A stretch of 62,265 bases of DNA from Bacteroidales bacterium (GTDB taxonomy: Bacteria; Bacteroidota; Bacteroidia; Bacteroidales; P3). Of the stretch, positions 32,708 through 43,800 are shown one piece after another. Made by a program: the position numbers and the translations under genes. A model generated the notes under the pieces. It was not told the origin of the DNA. It searched no databases and saw only the letters and a program-made list of their open reading frames with translations. The DNA is taken from NCBI GenBank assembly GCA_017454015.1, contig JAFTDW010000059.1, positions 1 to 62,265 of the forward strand, read 5' to 3'. How positions within the stretch are numbered: position 1 is the first letter of the stretch; each line of letters starts with the position of its first letter.

Positions 32708-34235
32708 ATACTTCTCCTATGGTGTCTATGGCGCGGCGCACGCGGCTAATGGTCTCCTCTTTGCCTATGGTGAGCATGAGGGTAATCATGTCGGGGCCTA
32801 CCGTGGTGCCCACCACGGCGAGGCGCAGCGAGTTCATGATCTGGCCTATGTTGTAGCCGTTGGCTGTTATGTATTCGTCAATCAGTGCATGGTGTATGGC
32901 GTCGTGCTCAAAGGGGACGCTTTGCAGTATGTCTATTACTTTCTGCATGTGGGTTGTCATGCCGGGTTTCCAGCGTTTCTTGATGGCCGCCGGGTCATAG
33001 CTGTCGGGAGCCACGAAGAAGTAGTGGCAGGTGTCCCACAGCTCGGAGGGGAAGCTGATACGCTCTTTCATGAGTCCGCACACCGTGGCCACGTAGTCCG
33101 GCGAGGCGCCCACGCCGTGGGCTTGGAGCTGTGGCTCGAAGAGCCGAGCCAGTTCGGTGTCGCTCACCTTTTGCAGGTATTCGTGGTTGAACCAGCGGGC
33201 TTTCTCCACGTTGAAGCGTGCCCCGCTCTTGCTTATGTGGTCTATGCTGAAGAGTTGTATGAGGTCGTTCATGGACATCATCTCGCGGTCGTCGCCCGGA
33301 TTCCAGCCGAGCAGTGCAAGCATGTTGACCACAGCTTCGGGCAGGTATCCGCGTTCGCGGTAGCCGCTGCTCTGTTCGCCGGTCTTGGGGTCGGTCCAGT
33401 CGAGGGGGAAGACGGGAAATCCGAGCCTGTCGCCGTCGCGTTTGCTGAGCTTGCCGTTGCCTTCGGGTTTGAGGAGCAGGGGCAGGTGGGCAAACTGCGG
33501 CATGGTGTCTTGCCAGCCAAAGGCTTTGTAGAGCATCACATGGAGTGGGGCGGAGGGCAGCCACTCTTCGCCGCGTATCACGTGGGAGATTTTCATGAGG
33601 TGGTCGTCGACAATGTTGGCGAGGTGGTAGGTGGGCATGCCGTCGCTCTTGAAGAGCACCTTGTCGTCGAGTAGGCGGCTGTTCATGGTGACGCGTCCGC
33701 GTATGAGGTCGTCGACGGTTATCTCCGTGTCGTCGGGGAACATGAAGCGAACCACGTAGGGCGTGCCGCTGTCAATGAGCCTCTTCACCTCGTCGGCAGG
33801 CAGGGTGAGCGAGTTGCGCATGGAGGTACGCGTGGTGCAGTCGTACTGGAACACCTCTTTGCGGGTTTCGCACTCCTTGCGTCGCGCGTCGAGCTCTTCG
33901 GGAGTGTCGAAAGCGTAGTAGGCGTGGCCGTCGCGCAGCAACTGGTCGGCATATTCGCGGTAGAGGGGTTTGCGCTCGCTCTGGCGGTAGGGACCGTAAG
34001 GGCCGCCAATGTGGACGCCTTCGTCGAACTCAATGCCGAGCCAAGTGAGGGCTTCTATTATGTACTGCTCTGCGCCGGGCACAAAGCGCGTTTGGTCGGT
34101 GTCTTCGATGCGGAGTATCATCTTGCCGCCTTTCTGACGGGCAAAGAGGTAGTTGTAAAGGGCAGTGCGGACACCTCCTATGTGAAGCGGTCCTGTGGGG
34201 CTTGGCGCGAAGCGCACTCTTATTTCGTTATTCAT
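32706..34235 (-). CDS. gltX: Glutamate-tRNA ligase
   Basis: A 509-residue class I aminoacyl-tRNA synthetase charging tRNA-Glu. The HIGH-type motif is [13 protein letters not shown] (residues 9-21), followed by [14 protein letters not shown], and the KMSKS-type motif is GKLSKRDGD in the middle of the protein. It has a C-terminal anticodon-binding helical domain. Length and order are normal. It is followed by a type A repeat that begins at its stop codon, and preceded 40 bp upstream by a glycosyltransferase gene on the same strand. Confidence 0.96.
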   Translation of the reverse strand: MNNEIRVRFAPSPTGPLHIGGVRTALYNYLFARQKGGKMILRIEDTDQTRFVPGAEQYIIEALTWLGIEFDEGVHIGGPYGPYRQSERKPLYREYADQLLRDGHAYYAFDTPEELDARRKECETRKEVFQYDCTTRTSMRNSLTLPADEVKRLIDSGTPYVVRFMFPDDTEITVDDLIRGRVTMNSRLLDDKVLFKSDGMPTYHLANIVDDHLMKISHVIRGEEWLPSAPLHVMLYKAFGWQDTMPQFAHLPLLLKPEGNGKLSKRDGDRLGFPVFPLDWTDPKTGEQSSGYRERGYLPEAVVNMLALLGWNPGDDREMMSMNDLIQLFSIDHISKSGARFNVEKARWFNHEYLQKVSDTELARLFEPQLQAHGVGASPDYVATVCGLMKERISFPSELWDTCHYFFVAPDSYDPAAIKKRWKPGMTTHMQKVIDILQSVPFEHDAIHHALIDEYITANGYNIGQIMNSLRLAVVGTTVGPDMITLMLTIGKEETISRVRRAIDTIGEV

Positions 34236-34275
34236 GGCGTTGTTTTTGTTATTTCGTTGTTGCGATGTTTTCTTT

Positions 34276-35280
34276 TCAGAAGTTGAGTTGGCTAAAGTGT
34301 TTGCGGTTGAGTAGGTGGTATTGTATCAGCAGGCTGTGGGCAAGTATGCATGAAGTGGGCTTGGGTTTGATTGCTGCGCGTTTGCTGCGGAGCGCCGGTT
34401 TCCACGAGCGGTACTGGCGGTGGGCTTTGAACACGGCGGCGCACTCGGCGCCGTTGCCTTTGAGCAGGAAGGAGAGGGCGGCAACCCAGTCGAGCACTAT
34501 GCGCAGGGCCAGTACAGGCGTCATGCGGCCTTGCGGCAGGTTTTTGTAGAGCATGGCGAGGTTGTTGCGGAAGTTGAGCATGGTCTTTGTCGGCGAGCTC
34601 TTGGGGAGTGTGCCGCCGCCTACGTGGTATACCGTGGCTGCGGGGCAGCACACTATCTTGTAGCCAGCGTTTTTGACGCGCCAGCAGAGGTCTATCTCCT
34701 CCATGTGTGCAAAGAAGTCGCCGTCAAGCCCTCCCATGGCACGCCACACGTCGGCCCTGATGAACATGGCGGCGCCACTGGCCCAGAATATCTCGCGGAT
34801 GTCGTTGTACTGGCCGTGGTCTTGTTCGAGTGTGGCGAAGAGGCGTCCGCGACAGAAGGGGTAGCCCAGCTTGTCGATAAAGCCGCCGGCTCCGCCGGCG
34901 TACTCAAAGGTGTCGCGCTGGTCGTACATGAGCAGCTTGGGCTGGGCAATGGCTATCCGAGGGTCTTTCTCCATGGTGTTGACCACCGTCTGCCACCAGT
35001 TGGGGGTGACCTCCACGTCGTCGTTGAGCAGCACGTAGTAGTCGGCCTCAACCTGTGCAAGGGCGCGGTTGTAGCCGTCGGCGAAGCCGTAGTTCTTGTC
35101 GAGGGCTATTACCTGCAGGTCGGGGTAGTTGGCGGCGAGCCACGGCAGCGACTGGTCGGTGGAGCCGTTGTCGGCTATTATCACGCGGGCGTCACCCTGC
35201 GTGCAGGCTGTTACCGAGGGCAGGAAGCGCTGCAGCATGTGTAGCCCGTTCCAGTTGAGTATTACTACGGCGATTGTCAT
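34276..35280 (-). CDS. Glycosyltransferase family 2
   Basis: A 334-residue GT-A enzyme transferring a sugar from a nucleotide donor, probably in cell-surface polysaccharide or lipopolysaccharide assembly. Seen: [19 protein letters not shown] at the N-terminus, [11 protein letters not shown], the metal-binding region [12 protein letters not shown] (near residue 100), and [43 protein letters not shown], typical of rhamnosyltransferase-like GT2 proteins. No transmembrane helices are obvious. Its leader on the minus strand contains AACCCT-type microrepeats. Confidence 0.88.
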   Translation of the reverse strand: MTIAVVILNWNGLHMLQRFLPSVTACTQGDARVIIADNGSTDQSLPWLAANYPDLQVIALDKNYGFADGYNRALAQVEADYYVLLNDDVEVTPNWWQTVVNTMEKDPRIAIAQPKLLMYDQRDTFEYAGGAGGFIDKLGYPFCRGRLFATLEQDHGQYNDIREIFWASGAAMFIRADVWRAMGGLDGDFFAHMEEIDLCWRVKNAGYKIVCCPAATVYHVGGGTLPKSSPTKTMLNFRNNLAMLYKNLPQGRMTPVLALRIVLDWVAALSFLLKGNGAECAAVFKAHRQYRSWKPALRSKRAAIKPKPTSCILAHSLLIQYHLLNRKHFSQLNF

Positions 35281-35335
35281 TGGCTTTTTTATGGGATGAA
35301 AGGGTTAGAGGGTTGAAAGGTTTGGGGGTTGAAAA

Positions 35336-35345
35336 GGGGGGGGGG
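35336..35345 (+). repeat. Run of ten G within a microrepeat leader
   Basis: The tract follows a run of degenerate AGGGTTN units (35299-35335) in the gap between the acyltransferase gene and the glycosyltransferase start. On the minus strand this is CCCCCCCCCC upstream of the acyltransferase stop. Confidence 0.65.
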
Positions 35346-35385
35346 TATTTTTTCATTGAGAGTGCCTGTTCGCCGCTGTGCTATC

Positions 35386-35404
35386 GAAATGCCACTGGCA
35401 TTTC
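35386..35404 (-). terminator. Short hairpin at the acyltransferase gene end
   Basis: GAAATGCC (35386-35393) pairs with GGCATTTC (35397-35404) around ACT, 1 bp past the stop. The T-tract lies on the plus-strand side, so its terminator role for the minus-strand gene is uncertain. Confidence 0.4.
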
Positions 35405-35405
35405 T

Positions 35406-36269
35406 TCACTTTTTTAGTTTCCAGCGGCGGTGGCTCCACAGCCAGTATTGTGGGGCGGAGGTTATGAGCTGTTCGAGTTTTTTGGTGTAGGTCTCTGTTA
35501 TGGAGCCTTCGGGTTGGCTGTTGGGCTTGTCGGTGATGAGGCTGAAGCGGACCTCGTAGTGGCCGCGGCGCACTTTCTGGACCTCGTAGTAGATTACCGG
35601 CATGTCGTATTTGCGGGCGAAGTGCTCGCTGCCGTACAGGAATGCGGTGTCTTGGTGCAGGAAGGTGGTCCAGTAGCTGCGGTGAGGGTTGCTCGGCGAC
35701 TGGTCGGAGAGCATCATGTACGCCACGGGTATGCCGTGCTGGTGGTAGTAGGACATGACGTCGCGGACGTTGGTCTGGTCCACTACCTCGGTGCCGTAGC
35801 GTGTGCGCCGGCGGTTGAGCTCGTAGCCAAAGCCTTTGTCGCTTAGCGGCTTGCCAACGCCTACGCCGTGGTGCCGCAACTGGAAGTTGAGCGACGACAC
35901 CATGTACTCCCAGTTGTTGTAGTGGCTCGACATGAGCACTACGCTGCGCCCTTGCTCATAGTATTTGTCGACAATCTGGCGGTTGACAAGGCGGTAGTGT
36001 TTGAGCAGCAGGGGCGGGGTGGCCCGCAGGTTGTAGATGCCTTCAAACAGCAAGTCGGCAAGGTGGCGGTAGTAGAGGTGTTCGATATGCCGCAGCTCGG
36101 CGACATTTTTGTCGGGGAACGAGCGTTGGAGGTTGCCGCGCACTATCTTGAGACGGTAGCGGAGCACGCGGTGTATCAGCGGCGCAGACAGGGTGCTGGC
36201 TGCATAGTGTACCCCAAGTGGTAGCCATGCCAACGGCAGAAGCAGGTATTTAAGCAGCCATCGTCCCAC
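35406..36269 (-). CDS. Lipid A biosynthesis acyltransferase, LpxL/HtrB-like
   Basis: A 287-residue inner-membrane acyltransferase that adds a secondary acyl chain to lipid A. It has an N-terminal hydrophobic anchor (LLKYLLLPLAWLPLGVHYAAS), the HxxxxE catalytic motif in MSSHYNNWEYM (near residue 115), SDQSPSNPHRSYWTTF and the terminal PQYWLWSHRRWK. Length is normal for the family. Its neighbour upstream is the GWxTD gene, separated by a type A repeat; the glycosyltransferase downstream also fits a lipopolysaccharide context. Confidence 0.92.
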   Translation of the reverse strand: MGRWLLKYLLLPLAWLPLGVHYAASTLSAPLIHRVLRYRLKIVRGNLQRSFPDKNVAELRHIEHLYYRHLADLLFEGIYNLRATPPLLLKHYRLVNRQIVDKYYEQGRSVVLMSSHYNNWEYMVSSLNFQLRHHGVGVGKPLSDKGFGYELNRRRTRYGTEVVDQTNVRDVMSYYHQHGIPVAYMMLSDQSPSNPHRSYWTTFLHQDTAFLYGSEHFARKYDMPVIYYEVQKVRRGHYEVRFSLITDKPNSQPEGSITETYTKKLEQLITSAPQYWLWSHRRWKLKK

Positions 36270-36344
36270 GGATTGGGAGGGTTTGAGAGTTAAAAGGTTT
36301 TTCGTTATTACGTTATGTTGTTATTATGAGGTGGAAAGGGGATT

Positions 36345-36430
36345 GGTTTCTTCGCACCCTCGTTTTCTCGCCTCGGCATGGTGCAAACACTGCGTGATTT
36401 GCCCTCTGCACTCGGCTTAACGAAAACGTT
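36345..36430 (+). repeat. Interspersed repeat, type A
   Basis: An 86 bp copy (one C missing in CGCACCCTC). Its right end overlaps the stop codon of the GWxTD gene. Confidence 0.85.
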
Positions 36431-37940
36431 AGTATCCGCGTTCAAACTGGAGCCCCACTTCGCCCTTGAGGTCTTCGTTGAGTTGTTGTTGGCAGAGGCG
36501 ACGCTCCCATTTGGGGTCCTGTACTTCGCCTTTGGCGTTGGAGTTGAGCAGCTTGTAAAAGCCCGAGCGGAATTCGTCCCAGAAGATGAACACGCGGTTG
36601 GCGTCGTCGCCTGGTATGATGTCGTAGCGCCACAGCTGGTAGGGGAGGTAGAATATCTGACCTATGCCCACTTCGGCGTGCCCCATCTCGTTTTGTCCGT
36701 TGGTGCTGTTGCCCATGTAGCGTGTGCTCACAAAGTTTTTTTCGTCGCGCACATAGTCGGGCGGCCCGTATTGCAGGTACACGCGTCCGCGGTCGGTGTT
36801 GTAGCCGTGGGTGCGCGGGTAGCCGAAGTTTTTCTCCACGTACTCAATGCGCTCGCGGTATTCGCGCCAGCGGCTCTCGGGGTCGAGGGGGTCGCGGCGT
36901 TGCCAGAATTCATACATGAAAGCCTGTTTCTCGCTCAGCCCCGGACGTTTTATGAGTTCGTTGATGGCCACCTTCTCGCGCTCTACGGCTATGGGGTAGA
37001 GGGCGTCGAGGTAGATGTTGAGCTGCTGCTCGTCGTTGAGCAGGGCTGCAAAGGTGGTCTGGTAGAAGTCGGCGGTGGCGGTGTCGCGCACTGAGGGGTT
37101 GGAACGGAAGAAGGGGAGGCGGCGCGACAGCAGCGTCTGGTTGTCGCGGTTGCGTGCCTCGACCACGAGGTTGTAGTTGCCCGAAGGCAGCAGGCTGATG
37201 TCGAGCGAGGCATATACAGGCACCGTGGCGGCAGCCTGGTGGCGGCGTATATACTGTATGTTGCCACAGCGCGTGCCTGTCTCGCGCTGCTCTATGAAGG
37301 CGTAGACAATGAAGGGCTTGCTGCCCACTTCGGCGTCGACGTTGTAGAACTCGGTGTAGAAGTTCATCTGCTTCTCCTGCGGCGGGAAGTAGTCGCTCAC
37401 GTAGGGCTGCATGTCGTAGCCGCCGCGCGAGAGGATGTTCTCCTCCTTGGTGGGCACCGCCGAGGCCATGAGCTGTACCGACGACATGGAGGTCTTGCCC
37501 TCGGGGTAGACCACCAGCAGCTTCTCGTTGACGAGGTTGGGCTGGTCGTTGTGCGCGGCGTCGGCAATGGTGAGCTCAAGGTTGTATATGCCGTTGGCAA
37601 GGCCGAAGCGCTGCACGTCGAGGAAGTTGAAGTTGTTGGAGTCGGGGTGCGCCACACGCGGACTGTTGAGCTGGTATTTCTTGGCAAAGACTATGGAGTC
37701 GCTGCGCTTCACCACCATGAGTATGTTGGCCTTGGCGAGGTAGGAGCCGTCGCTCTGCTTGGCGAAGGACATGGTCCATGCGTCGAACGAGAGGTAGGTC
37801 TCGACGTAGGGCTTGCCGCTATTGCAGAAAGTGGCGTAGGAGAAGAGGGCCGACATTTTTGACTGGCCCGTTGCCCCATAGGGCATTGCCGCGGCAATGC
37901 AGATTGAGGCTAACAGTGGGATGATGTGTCGTTTACTCAT
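36429..37940 (-). CDS. GWxTD-domain protein
   Basis: A 503-residue exported protein with a signal peptide (MSKRHIIPLLASICIAAAMPYGATGQ). The C-terminal third matches the GWxTD domain: FWQRRDPLDPESRWREYRERIEYVEKNFGY, then the variant GYNTDRGRVYLQYGPPDYV, where Tyr replaces the usual Trp or Phe. The domain is widespread in Bacteroidota and its function is unknown. The N-terminal part is beta-rich. It overlaps the upstream YfhO gene by 8 bp, so the two are translated together. Confidence 0.85.
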   Translation of the reverse strand: MSKRHIIPLLASICIAAAMPYGATGQSKMSALFSYATFCNSGKPYVETYLSFDAWTMSFAKQSDGSYLAKANILMVVKRSDSIVFAKKYQLNSPRVAHPDSNNFNFLDVQRFGLANGIYNLELTIADAAHNDQPNLVNEKLLVVYPEGKTSMSSVQLMASAVPTKEENILSRGGYDMQPYVSDYFPPQEKQMNFYTEFYNVDAEVGSKPFIVYAFIEQRETGTRCGNIQYIRRHQAAATVPVYASLDISLLPSGNYNLVVEARNRDNQTLLSRRLPFFRSNPSVRDTATADFYQTTFAALLNDEQQLNIYLDALYPIAVEREKVAINELIKRPGLSEKQAFMYEFWQRRDPLDPESRWREYRERIEYVEKNFGYPRTHGYNTDRGRVYLQYGPPDYVRDEKNFVSTRYMGNSTNGQNEMGHAEVGIGQIFYLPYQLWRYDIIPGDDANRVFIFWDEFRSGFYKLLNSNAKGEVQDPKWERRLCQQQLNEDLKGEVGLQFERGY

Positions 37941-40467
37941 TTTCTTTCTTTTTTACGGGATAATAAACCAAGGCAACGGCACCAATCATAATCAGCAGGG
38001 TTATGATGGAGATTATGAGGCCAATGTTGTCGAGCTTGTGCAAACGCGGGGCTTCGTTGCGGAACTCTATGACGTGGTCGCCTGCCGGCACCACCATGGC
38101 GCGGAGCACGAAGTTGGCGCGCACATAGTCGGCGGGTTTGCCGTCGATGTAGGCAAACCAGTCGGGGGCATAGTGTATCTCGCTGAACACGGCCATGCGG
38201 TCGTGGCTGCAGTGCGCCACATATTTCTTGTAGTCGGCGCTCTCCACGGCCTGCGGCTCCAGGACTATGCGGTCGGCGGAGTCGGCGGTGAAGTGGCAAG
38301 CCGCCACGGGGTATTTCACGGTGTCGACCACGGCGGTGGTGGCGGGGTTGAGGGTGTTGAGGGCCACTATCTCGTCGTCGGGTGTGCCCACGGGCAGCAC
38401 GTCGTCGACAAACCAGCAGTTGCCAAGGGCCTGCTCGTTGCGGTGTATCTGGCCGTTGTTGCCCACTATGTAGCGGGTGTTGAGCATGTTGAGCACCTCG
38501 GAGTGTATGTGGCGGCTGATGTAGAAGTCTATAAGGTTCTGGTAGCGGTTGAGCTTGGCGGCGCTGTAGCCTCCAATTTGGTTGTGGAAAGCCGACGGCT
38601 TGCTGTCGTTGAAGGTGTTGACAGCGAGGTTGAGCACGCGGTAGTTATGCTCCTGCGGGTACTTGGCTGCGATGTCGTCGATGTCGTAGTCGTACTGGTC
38701 GCGGCGTATCTCGAGCTTGCGTTTCTCAACGAAGTTGCTGTCGTTGAGGTAGCGGCGGTCTACCGGCCAGAGGTCTATGAGTATCAGCAGGCCCACGGCA
38801 CCCACTACTATCCATTGTTTTTTCAGCTTCTGGTTGTTGTACAGCCAGATGACGGCGACAGAGAGCAGTATGAAGACAAGTGAGCGGAGCGAGTCTCTCT
38901 TGAGGAGTGCCGCGCGGTCGTCGGCGAGTACGCTGAATATGTTGCTCCACTGGTTGCCGTATTGTGCCGCCATCTGCTGGTCGGTGGCGCCGGTGTAGCC
39001 GAAGCCTCTTGAGAGAGCCAGCACGCCGAGGATTATGACGGACAGAGCGCCGCCAACGCTGTAGAGGGCTGTGTTGACGCGGCGGCGGTGGGCCTCAGGC
39101 TCTTTGTCCTCTTTGTTGGCTATTATCTCTTTGACGCACAGCGCAGCCATGATGGCCATGCATACGTTGGCAAGCACAAGGGCCATGCTCGGGGTGCGGA
39201 ACTTGTTGTAGAGCGGAACATGGTTGAACACCCACACGTTGAAGTTTGGGAAGTGGCGTCCCCACGAGAGGACTATGGCAAGCAGTGTGGCGGCGAGGAG
39301 GTACCAGCGTTCGGGGCCTTTGCACAGCACCAAGCCCATGAGCGCCAGGAGCACTATGACGGCTCCGAAGTAGACGGGGCCGCTGGTGAAAGGCTGGTCG
39401 CCCCAATAGAGGGGTGCTTGGTCGGAGCGGAATGTCTTGTAGAAATGGCTTTCGTGACTCAGCGTCTCCGCGGAGCTGCCGCCGAAGGCGCCGGGCACAA
39501 GTATGGTGTAGGTCTCGGGGATGCCGTAGCTCCAGCTGAAGGCATAGCCTATGTCAAGGCCGTCGCGCGTGTTTTGCGGCACCACCTCGTTGGCGTCTTT
39601 GTAGAGGTCGCTGGGGGTGATGGTGAGCTCGTTGCCGCCGCGCATGGTGTAACGGGCGTACTCCTCGTTGATGAGCAGCAGGCGTATGTTGCAGCCAAAG
39701 GCCAAGGCGGCGCCTACCAGGAGTATGGCGCCTTTGAGCAAGTAGGGGGCAAAACGGCGCTGGCGTATGGCCACCACAAGATAGGCTATGGCTATGAAGG
39801 CGCAGCCTATGGCGGTGTAGAAGGTTATCTGTATGTGGTTGAAAGCTATCTGCAGCGTGAGGGCAAGGGTGAAGAGCAGCGAGCCCCACAGCACGCGGCG
39901 ACGGCGCACTATGGCGTCGAGGGTGCTGTCCACGGCACTCCGCAGCGAGAGGACCATGCCGGCCATGACGGGTGCCATCATGCTCATAGCCCACGCCTTG
40001 GTGATGTGCCCGGCCTGTATGATGATGATGTTATAGCTGCCGAGGGCGAAGCCGAGGGCACCCACAAGGGCAAGCCACGGCGAGAGTCCAAAGGCTATCA
40101 TGGCTACATAGAACCCTATAAGGTAGAGAAAGAGCACGCCGATGTTGCGTTCCACGCCGAGAAACCGCATGTTGATTATGTTGCGGATTACCTGAAAGAC
40201 CGACTTGGGCTGTTCCGTGGCTATCTGGTAGCCAGGCATGCCGCTGAACATGGACTGTACCCAGTTGGGTGTGCTGCCTGTGCGCTCTTTCTCCTGCATC
40301 TGCTGGTACGACATGGCTTGGGATTTCTGTATATCGTCCTGCTTTATTTCCAGTCCTTGCAGGGCAGGGAAGAAGTATATGCAGCTAAAAAGGAGCATCA
40401 CACCTATTACTATAAGGTGCAGCACCCATCCGCGCTGCGGTTTCTGTTGCTGGGGAGTGGTTTTCAT
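37933..40467 (-). CDS. YfhO-family membrane protein
   Basis: An 844-residue integral membrane protein with about 12-13 hydrophobic segments, beginning GWVLHLIVIGVMLLFSCIYFFPALQG, and a soluble C-terminal domain of about 230 residues before the final helix (LIISIITLLIMIGAVALVYY). YfhO-family proteins have a GT-C-like fold and are linked to glycosylation of cell-wall or surface polymers; in Bacteroidota the role is not established. The C-terminal VFSEIHYAPDWFAYIDGKPADYVRANFVLRA and VPAGDHVIEFRNE are typical for the family. It is co-translated with the GWxTD protein. Confidence 0.88.
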   Translation of the reverse strand: MKTTPQQQKPQRGWVLHLIVIGVMLLFSCIYFFPALQGLEIKQDDIQKSQAMSYQQMQEKERTGSTPNWVQSMFSGMPGYQIATEQPKSVFQVIRNIINMRFLGVERNIGVLFLYLIGFYVAMIAFGLSPWLALVGALGFALGSYNIIIIQAGHITKAWAMSMMAPVMAGMVLSLRSAVDSTLDAIVRRRRVLWGSLLFTLALTLQIAFNHIQITFYTAIGCAFIAIAYLVVAIRQRRFAPYLLKGAILLVGAALAFGCNIRLLLINEEYARYTMRGGNELTITPSDLYKDANEVVPQNTRDGLDIGYAFSWSYGIPETYTILVPGAFGGSSAETLSHESHFYKTFRSDQAPLYWGDQPFTSGPVYFGAVIVLLALMGLVLCKGPERWYLLAATLLAIVLSWGRHFPNFNVWVFNHVPLYNKFRTPSMALVLANVCMAIMAALCVKEIIANKEDKEPEAHRRRVNTALYSVGGALSVIILGVLALSRGFGYTGATDQQMAAQYGNQWSNIFSVLADDRAALLKRDSLRSLVFILLSVAVIWLYNNQKLKKQWIVVGAVGLLILIDLWPVDRRYLNDSNFVEKRKLEIRRDQYDYDIDDIAAKYPQEHNYRVLNLAVNTFNDSKPSAFHNQIGGYSAAKLNRYQNLIDFYISRHIHSEVLNMLNTRYIVGNNGQIHRNEQALGNCWFVDDVLPVGTPDDEIVALNTLNPATTAVVDTVKYPVAACHFTADSADRIVLEPQAVESADYKKYVAHCSHDRMAVFSEIHYAPDWFAYIDGKPADYVRANFVLRAMVVPAGDHVIEFRNEAPRLHKLDNIGLIISIITLLIMIGAVALVYYPVKKKENE

Positions 40468-40565
40468 CTTTTTAGGGTTATAGGGTTACAAGGTTTAAGG
40501 GTTATAGGGATTTACGTTATTACGCTGTTACGTTATATTGATATTACGATTGGGTGGGGGAGGGG

Positions 40566-40859
40566 TTATACCATTTGTTCAATGTTCCATACAAAGGCAC
40601 GGATGCCTACCTCGGGGTTGCGCAGGTCCAGTTTGCGCACAGCGGTGAGCAGACTTTCCACTTTCTCGTCCTCCACCACGGTGATGATGGCGTTGTTGAG
40701 CTCCGGCCATGTGTGGGTTCCCCTGTGGGGGTCGCCTTGGTCGTGGCCGCGGCCTTGCACGTTTTCCCAGAAACTAAAGCCGCGTATGCCGAGCGTATCG
40801 AGGGCATATTCCATGCGCTCGGTGTTGGCTTGGTTGAATATTATCATTATACTTTTCAT
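40566..40859 (-). CDS. PG0541-family transporter-associated small protein
   Basis: A 97-residue soluble protein beginning MKSIMIIFNQANTERM and ending RAFVWNIEQMV. It matches the small protein (PG0541 type in Porphyromonas) that follows RND permease genes in Bacteroidota. The fold looks ferredoxin-like, with alternating beta and alpha segments, similar to PII/CutA-like regulators (inference). Its start overlaps the permease stop by 4 bp, so it belongs to the efflux operon and may regulate or sense the pump. Confidence 0.82.
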   Translation of the reverse strand: MKSIMIIFNQANTERMEYALDTLGIRGFSFWENVQGRGHDQGDPHRGTHTWPELNNAIITVVEDEKVESLLTAVRKLDLRNPEVGIRAFVWNIEQMV

Positions 40860-43800
40860 CTTTCTTCGTCGAGATTAATGTCCATGAATACAAATTTCTG
40901 TCGCAGTTTGGCCAGGCGTTCCTGCTCGCCGCGGCGGTTGAAGATGCCGTAGAGCACCGGCACGACGATGAGCGTCACGAAGGTCGAGATGGTGAGACCG
41001 CCAATGACCACGAGGCCCATGGTGGTCCATATCTCCGAGCCTTCGCTGTTGGAGGTTGCCATGGGTATCATGCCGAGTATGGTGGTGAAGGCTGTCATCA
41101 TGACGGGACGCAGACGGCTTTGGCCGCTGAGGGCTATGGCTTCGTAGAGCTCTGTGCCGCGCTCGCGCATGAGGTTGATGTAGTCAACCAGCACAATGCC
41201 GTTCTTGACTACAATGCCGATGAGCAGCACCAGTCCCAGCATGCCTATCATGTCGATGTTCTGGCCCGTGACGAGCAGCATGAGCATCACGCCGGTGAGG
41301 GCGAAGGGGATGGACATCATGATGATGAAGGGCTTGCTGAAGCTCTCAAACTGCGAAGCCATGACGATGTAGACGAGCAGCAGGATAAGTGCTGCGAGGA
41401 GTCCCAGGTCGCGTGTGGACTTCTGCTGGTCCTCGTAGTTGCCGGCGAGGGCCACGTGGATGTCGGCAGGCACGCCCATGGCGTCGATCTCTTTCTGCGT
41501 GGCTTGTGCAAGCTCTTGTAGCGAGGTCTTGTAGGGCATCACGGTGAGTGACAGGTAGCGTTGGCGGTTCTTGCGCTCTATGGTTGGCGGGCACCAGTAC
41601 TCCTCCACTTTGCCGAGCTCTTCGAGCTTGATGTTCTTTCCTGTCGGGGTGGGTATGGCGAGCTGCTCTATGTCGCTGATGGCGTCGCGGTACTGTTCGC
41701 TGAGGCGCACCACTATGTTGTATTCCTCGCCGTCCTCCTTGAGGTAGCCCGCTGCCATGCCGTTCACACGGTTGCGCACGTAGAGTGCCACGGTCGACTC
41801 GGCAAGGCCGTGCAGCGCCAGCTTCTGCTTGTCGAGGGTTATCTTGAGCTCGGCGCGGTCTTCGTCGCGGCTTATCTTGGTGTCGCGTGCGCCGGGCACA
41901 TTGTCCATCACGCGCTGGCGCAGCTCGTTGGCAAAAGCCGTGGTCTGGTCAAAGTCGTAGCCGTAGATCTCCACCTGCAGCGTGTTGTTGCTGCCGCTGC
42001 CCATGCCGCCGCCGCCGGTCACCTGGTAGTTGACTATCTCGGGGTACTCCGCCAGGGCTTTGCGCACCTCCTCCTGCAACTCCATGATGGTGCGTTTGCG
42101 GTCGTATTTCTTGGTGCAGCGCACTGTCATGGAAATCTTGTTGTTGGTGGTGCTGTTGAAGAGTGCTGCGAAGCCGGCGTCGTCGTTGGAGCCTGCCGAG
42201 GTGGAGATGACTATCACGTCTTCGCCCAGTATGCGGTAGAGGTCGGCCTCCATGCGGCGAGCCGTCTTGAGGGTCTCCTCAATGCGTGTGCCGCGTTGCA
42301 GCTCGGCGCTAATGCTCATGCGCCCGTCGTCCTGCTCTTTCATGAAGTCCATGCCTATGGCGCCGCTGAAGACGGGTATCATCGATCCTAAGAATAGCGC
42401 TGCGGCGATGAGCAGTGTGACAACCTTGTGGCGGAGGCACCAGCGCAGCACATTGGCGTACCCGGCCTCCACGGCAGAGAAGAGCCGCCCTATGGTCTTG
42501 TCGAACGATAGGACGCGGCGTGCCTCCTTCTCCTCGGCGGCTTGGCGTGCCTCGCGGGTGAGGTAGAAGGGCTTCTCCTTGAGCATACGGCTGGAGAGCA
42601 TGGGGATGAGGGTGATGGCCGCCGTGGTGGAGACGCACACCACTATGGTGATAATCCAGCCCAGCTCCTTGAAGAAGATACCCATCATGCCGGGCAGCAT
42701 GGTGAGCGGCACAAAGACGGCCACAAGCACCAGCGTGGTGGCTATCACCGAGGTCCACACCTCGTTGGTGGCGCAGATGGCGGCCTCCTTGGGGTTTTCG
42801 CCGCGCTCTATGTGCTTGGTGATGTTCTCAAGCACCACAATGGCGTCGTCGACCACCATGCCGATGGCCACGGTAAGCGATGCCAGCGAGATGATGTTGA
42901 GCGAGCTGTCGGCAATGAGCAGGTATATAAACGAGGTGACGAGCGAGATGGGGATGGTGAGGGCTATGATGACTGTGCTACGCCAGTTGCCCAGAAACAC
43001 CAGCACCACCAACACCACAAAGAGCAGCGCATAGAAGATGCTCTCGGAGAGGCCGTTGATGGCGTTGACGATGTCCTCCGAACCGTCGCGGATAAGGGTG
43101 ACCTCAATGTCGGGCGGCAGGGTTTTCATGATCTTCTTCATCTCGGCTTTCACCTGTCGTGCAATCTGCACGGTGTTGGCTCCGGTCTGCTTGGTGATGA
43201 TGAGGCGCGCGCCGTCGTGGCCGTTGATTTTCTCGTCGAGGGAGAGGTCTTTGATGGTGTCGCGCACAGTGGCGAGGTCGCGCACAAAGACCTGGCGGCC
43301 TGTGGGCGTGGTGCTCACCACTATGTCGTTGATTTCGGAGCTCTCCACATACTCGCCCTTGACGCGCATCTGGTACTGCTCCTTGCCCATCTTCACGGTG
43401 CCGCTGGCAAGGTCGAGGTTGCTGCCGCTAATGGCGTTGCCCACCTGTTCGAGGGTTATGCCGTAGGACTCCAACTGCTTGGGGTCGAGGTCTATATATA
43501 TGTAGCGCTCGGGGGCGCCGCTCACCGTGATGTTGCCAATGCCGTCGACGCGGTTGAGCACGTTGGTGACGTTCTCTTCCAGTATGCGGTCGAGGCCCGA
43601 ATAACTCTCCTTGGCCGTGAAGCCGTACATCATGATGGGCATGGCGCTGCTGTTGAGCTTCAGTATCATGGGGCGGCTCACTCCGTCGGGCAGGTTGTCG
43701 TAGAGCAGGTCCACATAGGAGCGGATGTCGTTAAGCGCCTCGTCGATGTCGCTGCCCCACTCAAATTCGAGCGTTACAACGGATATGTTGTCCTTCGAGG

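Noticed and set aside
39088-40878. 596-codon plus-strand ORF opposite YfhO
   Set aside because: Composition is typical of an antisense frame in a GC-rich gene; YfhO on the minus strand is well supported.
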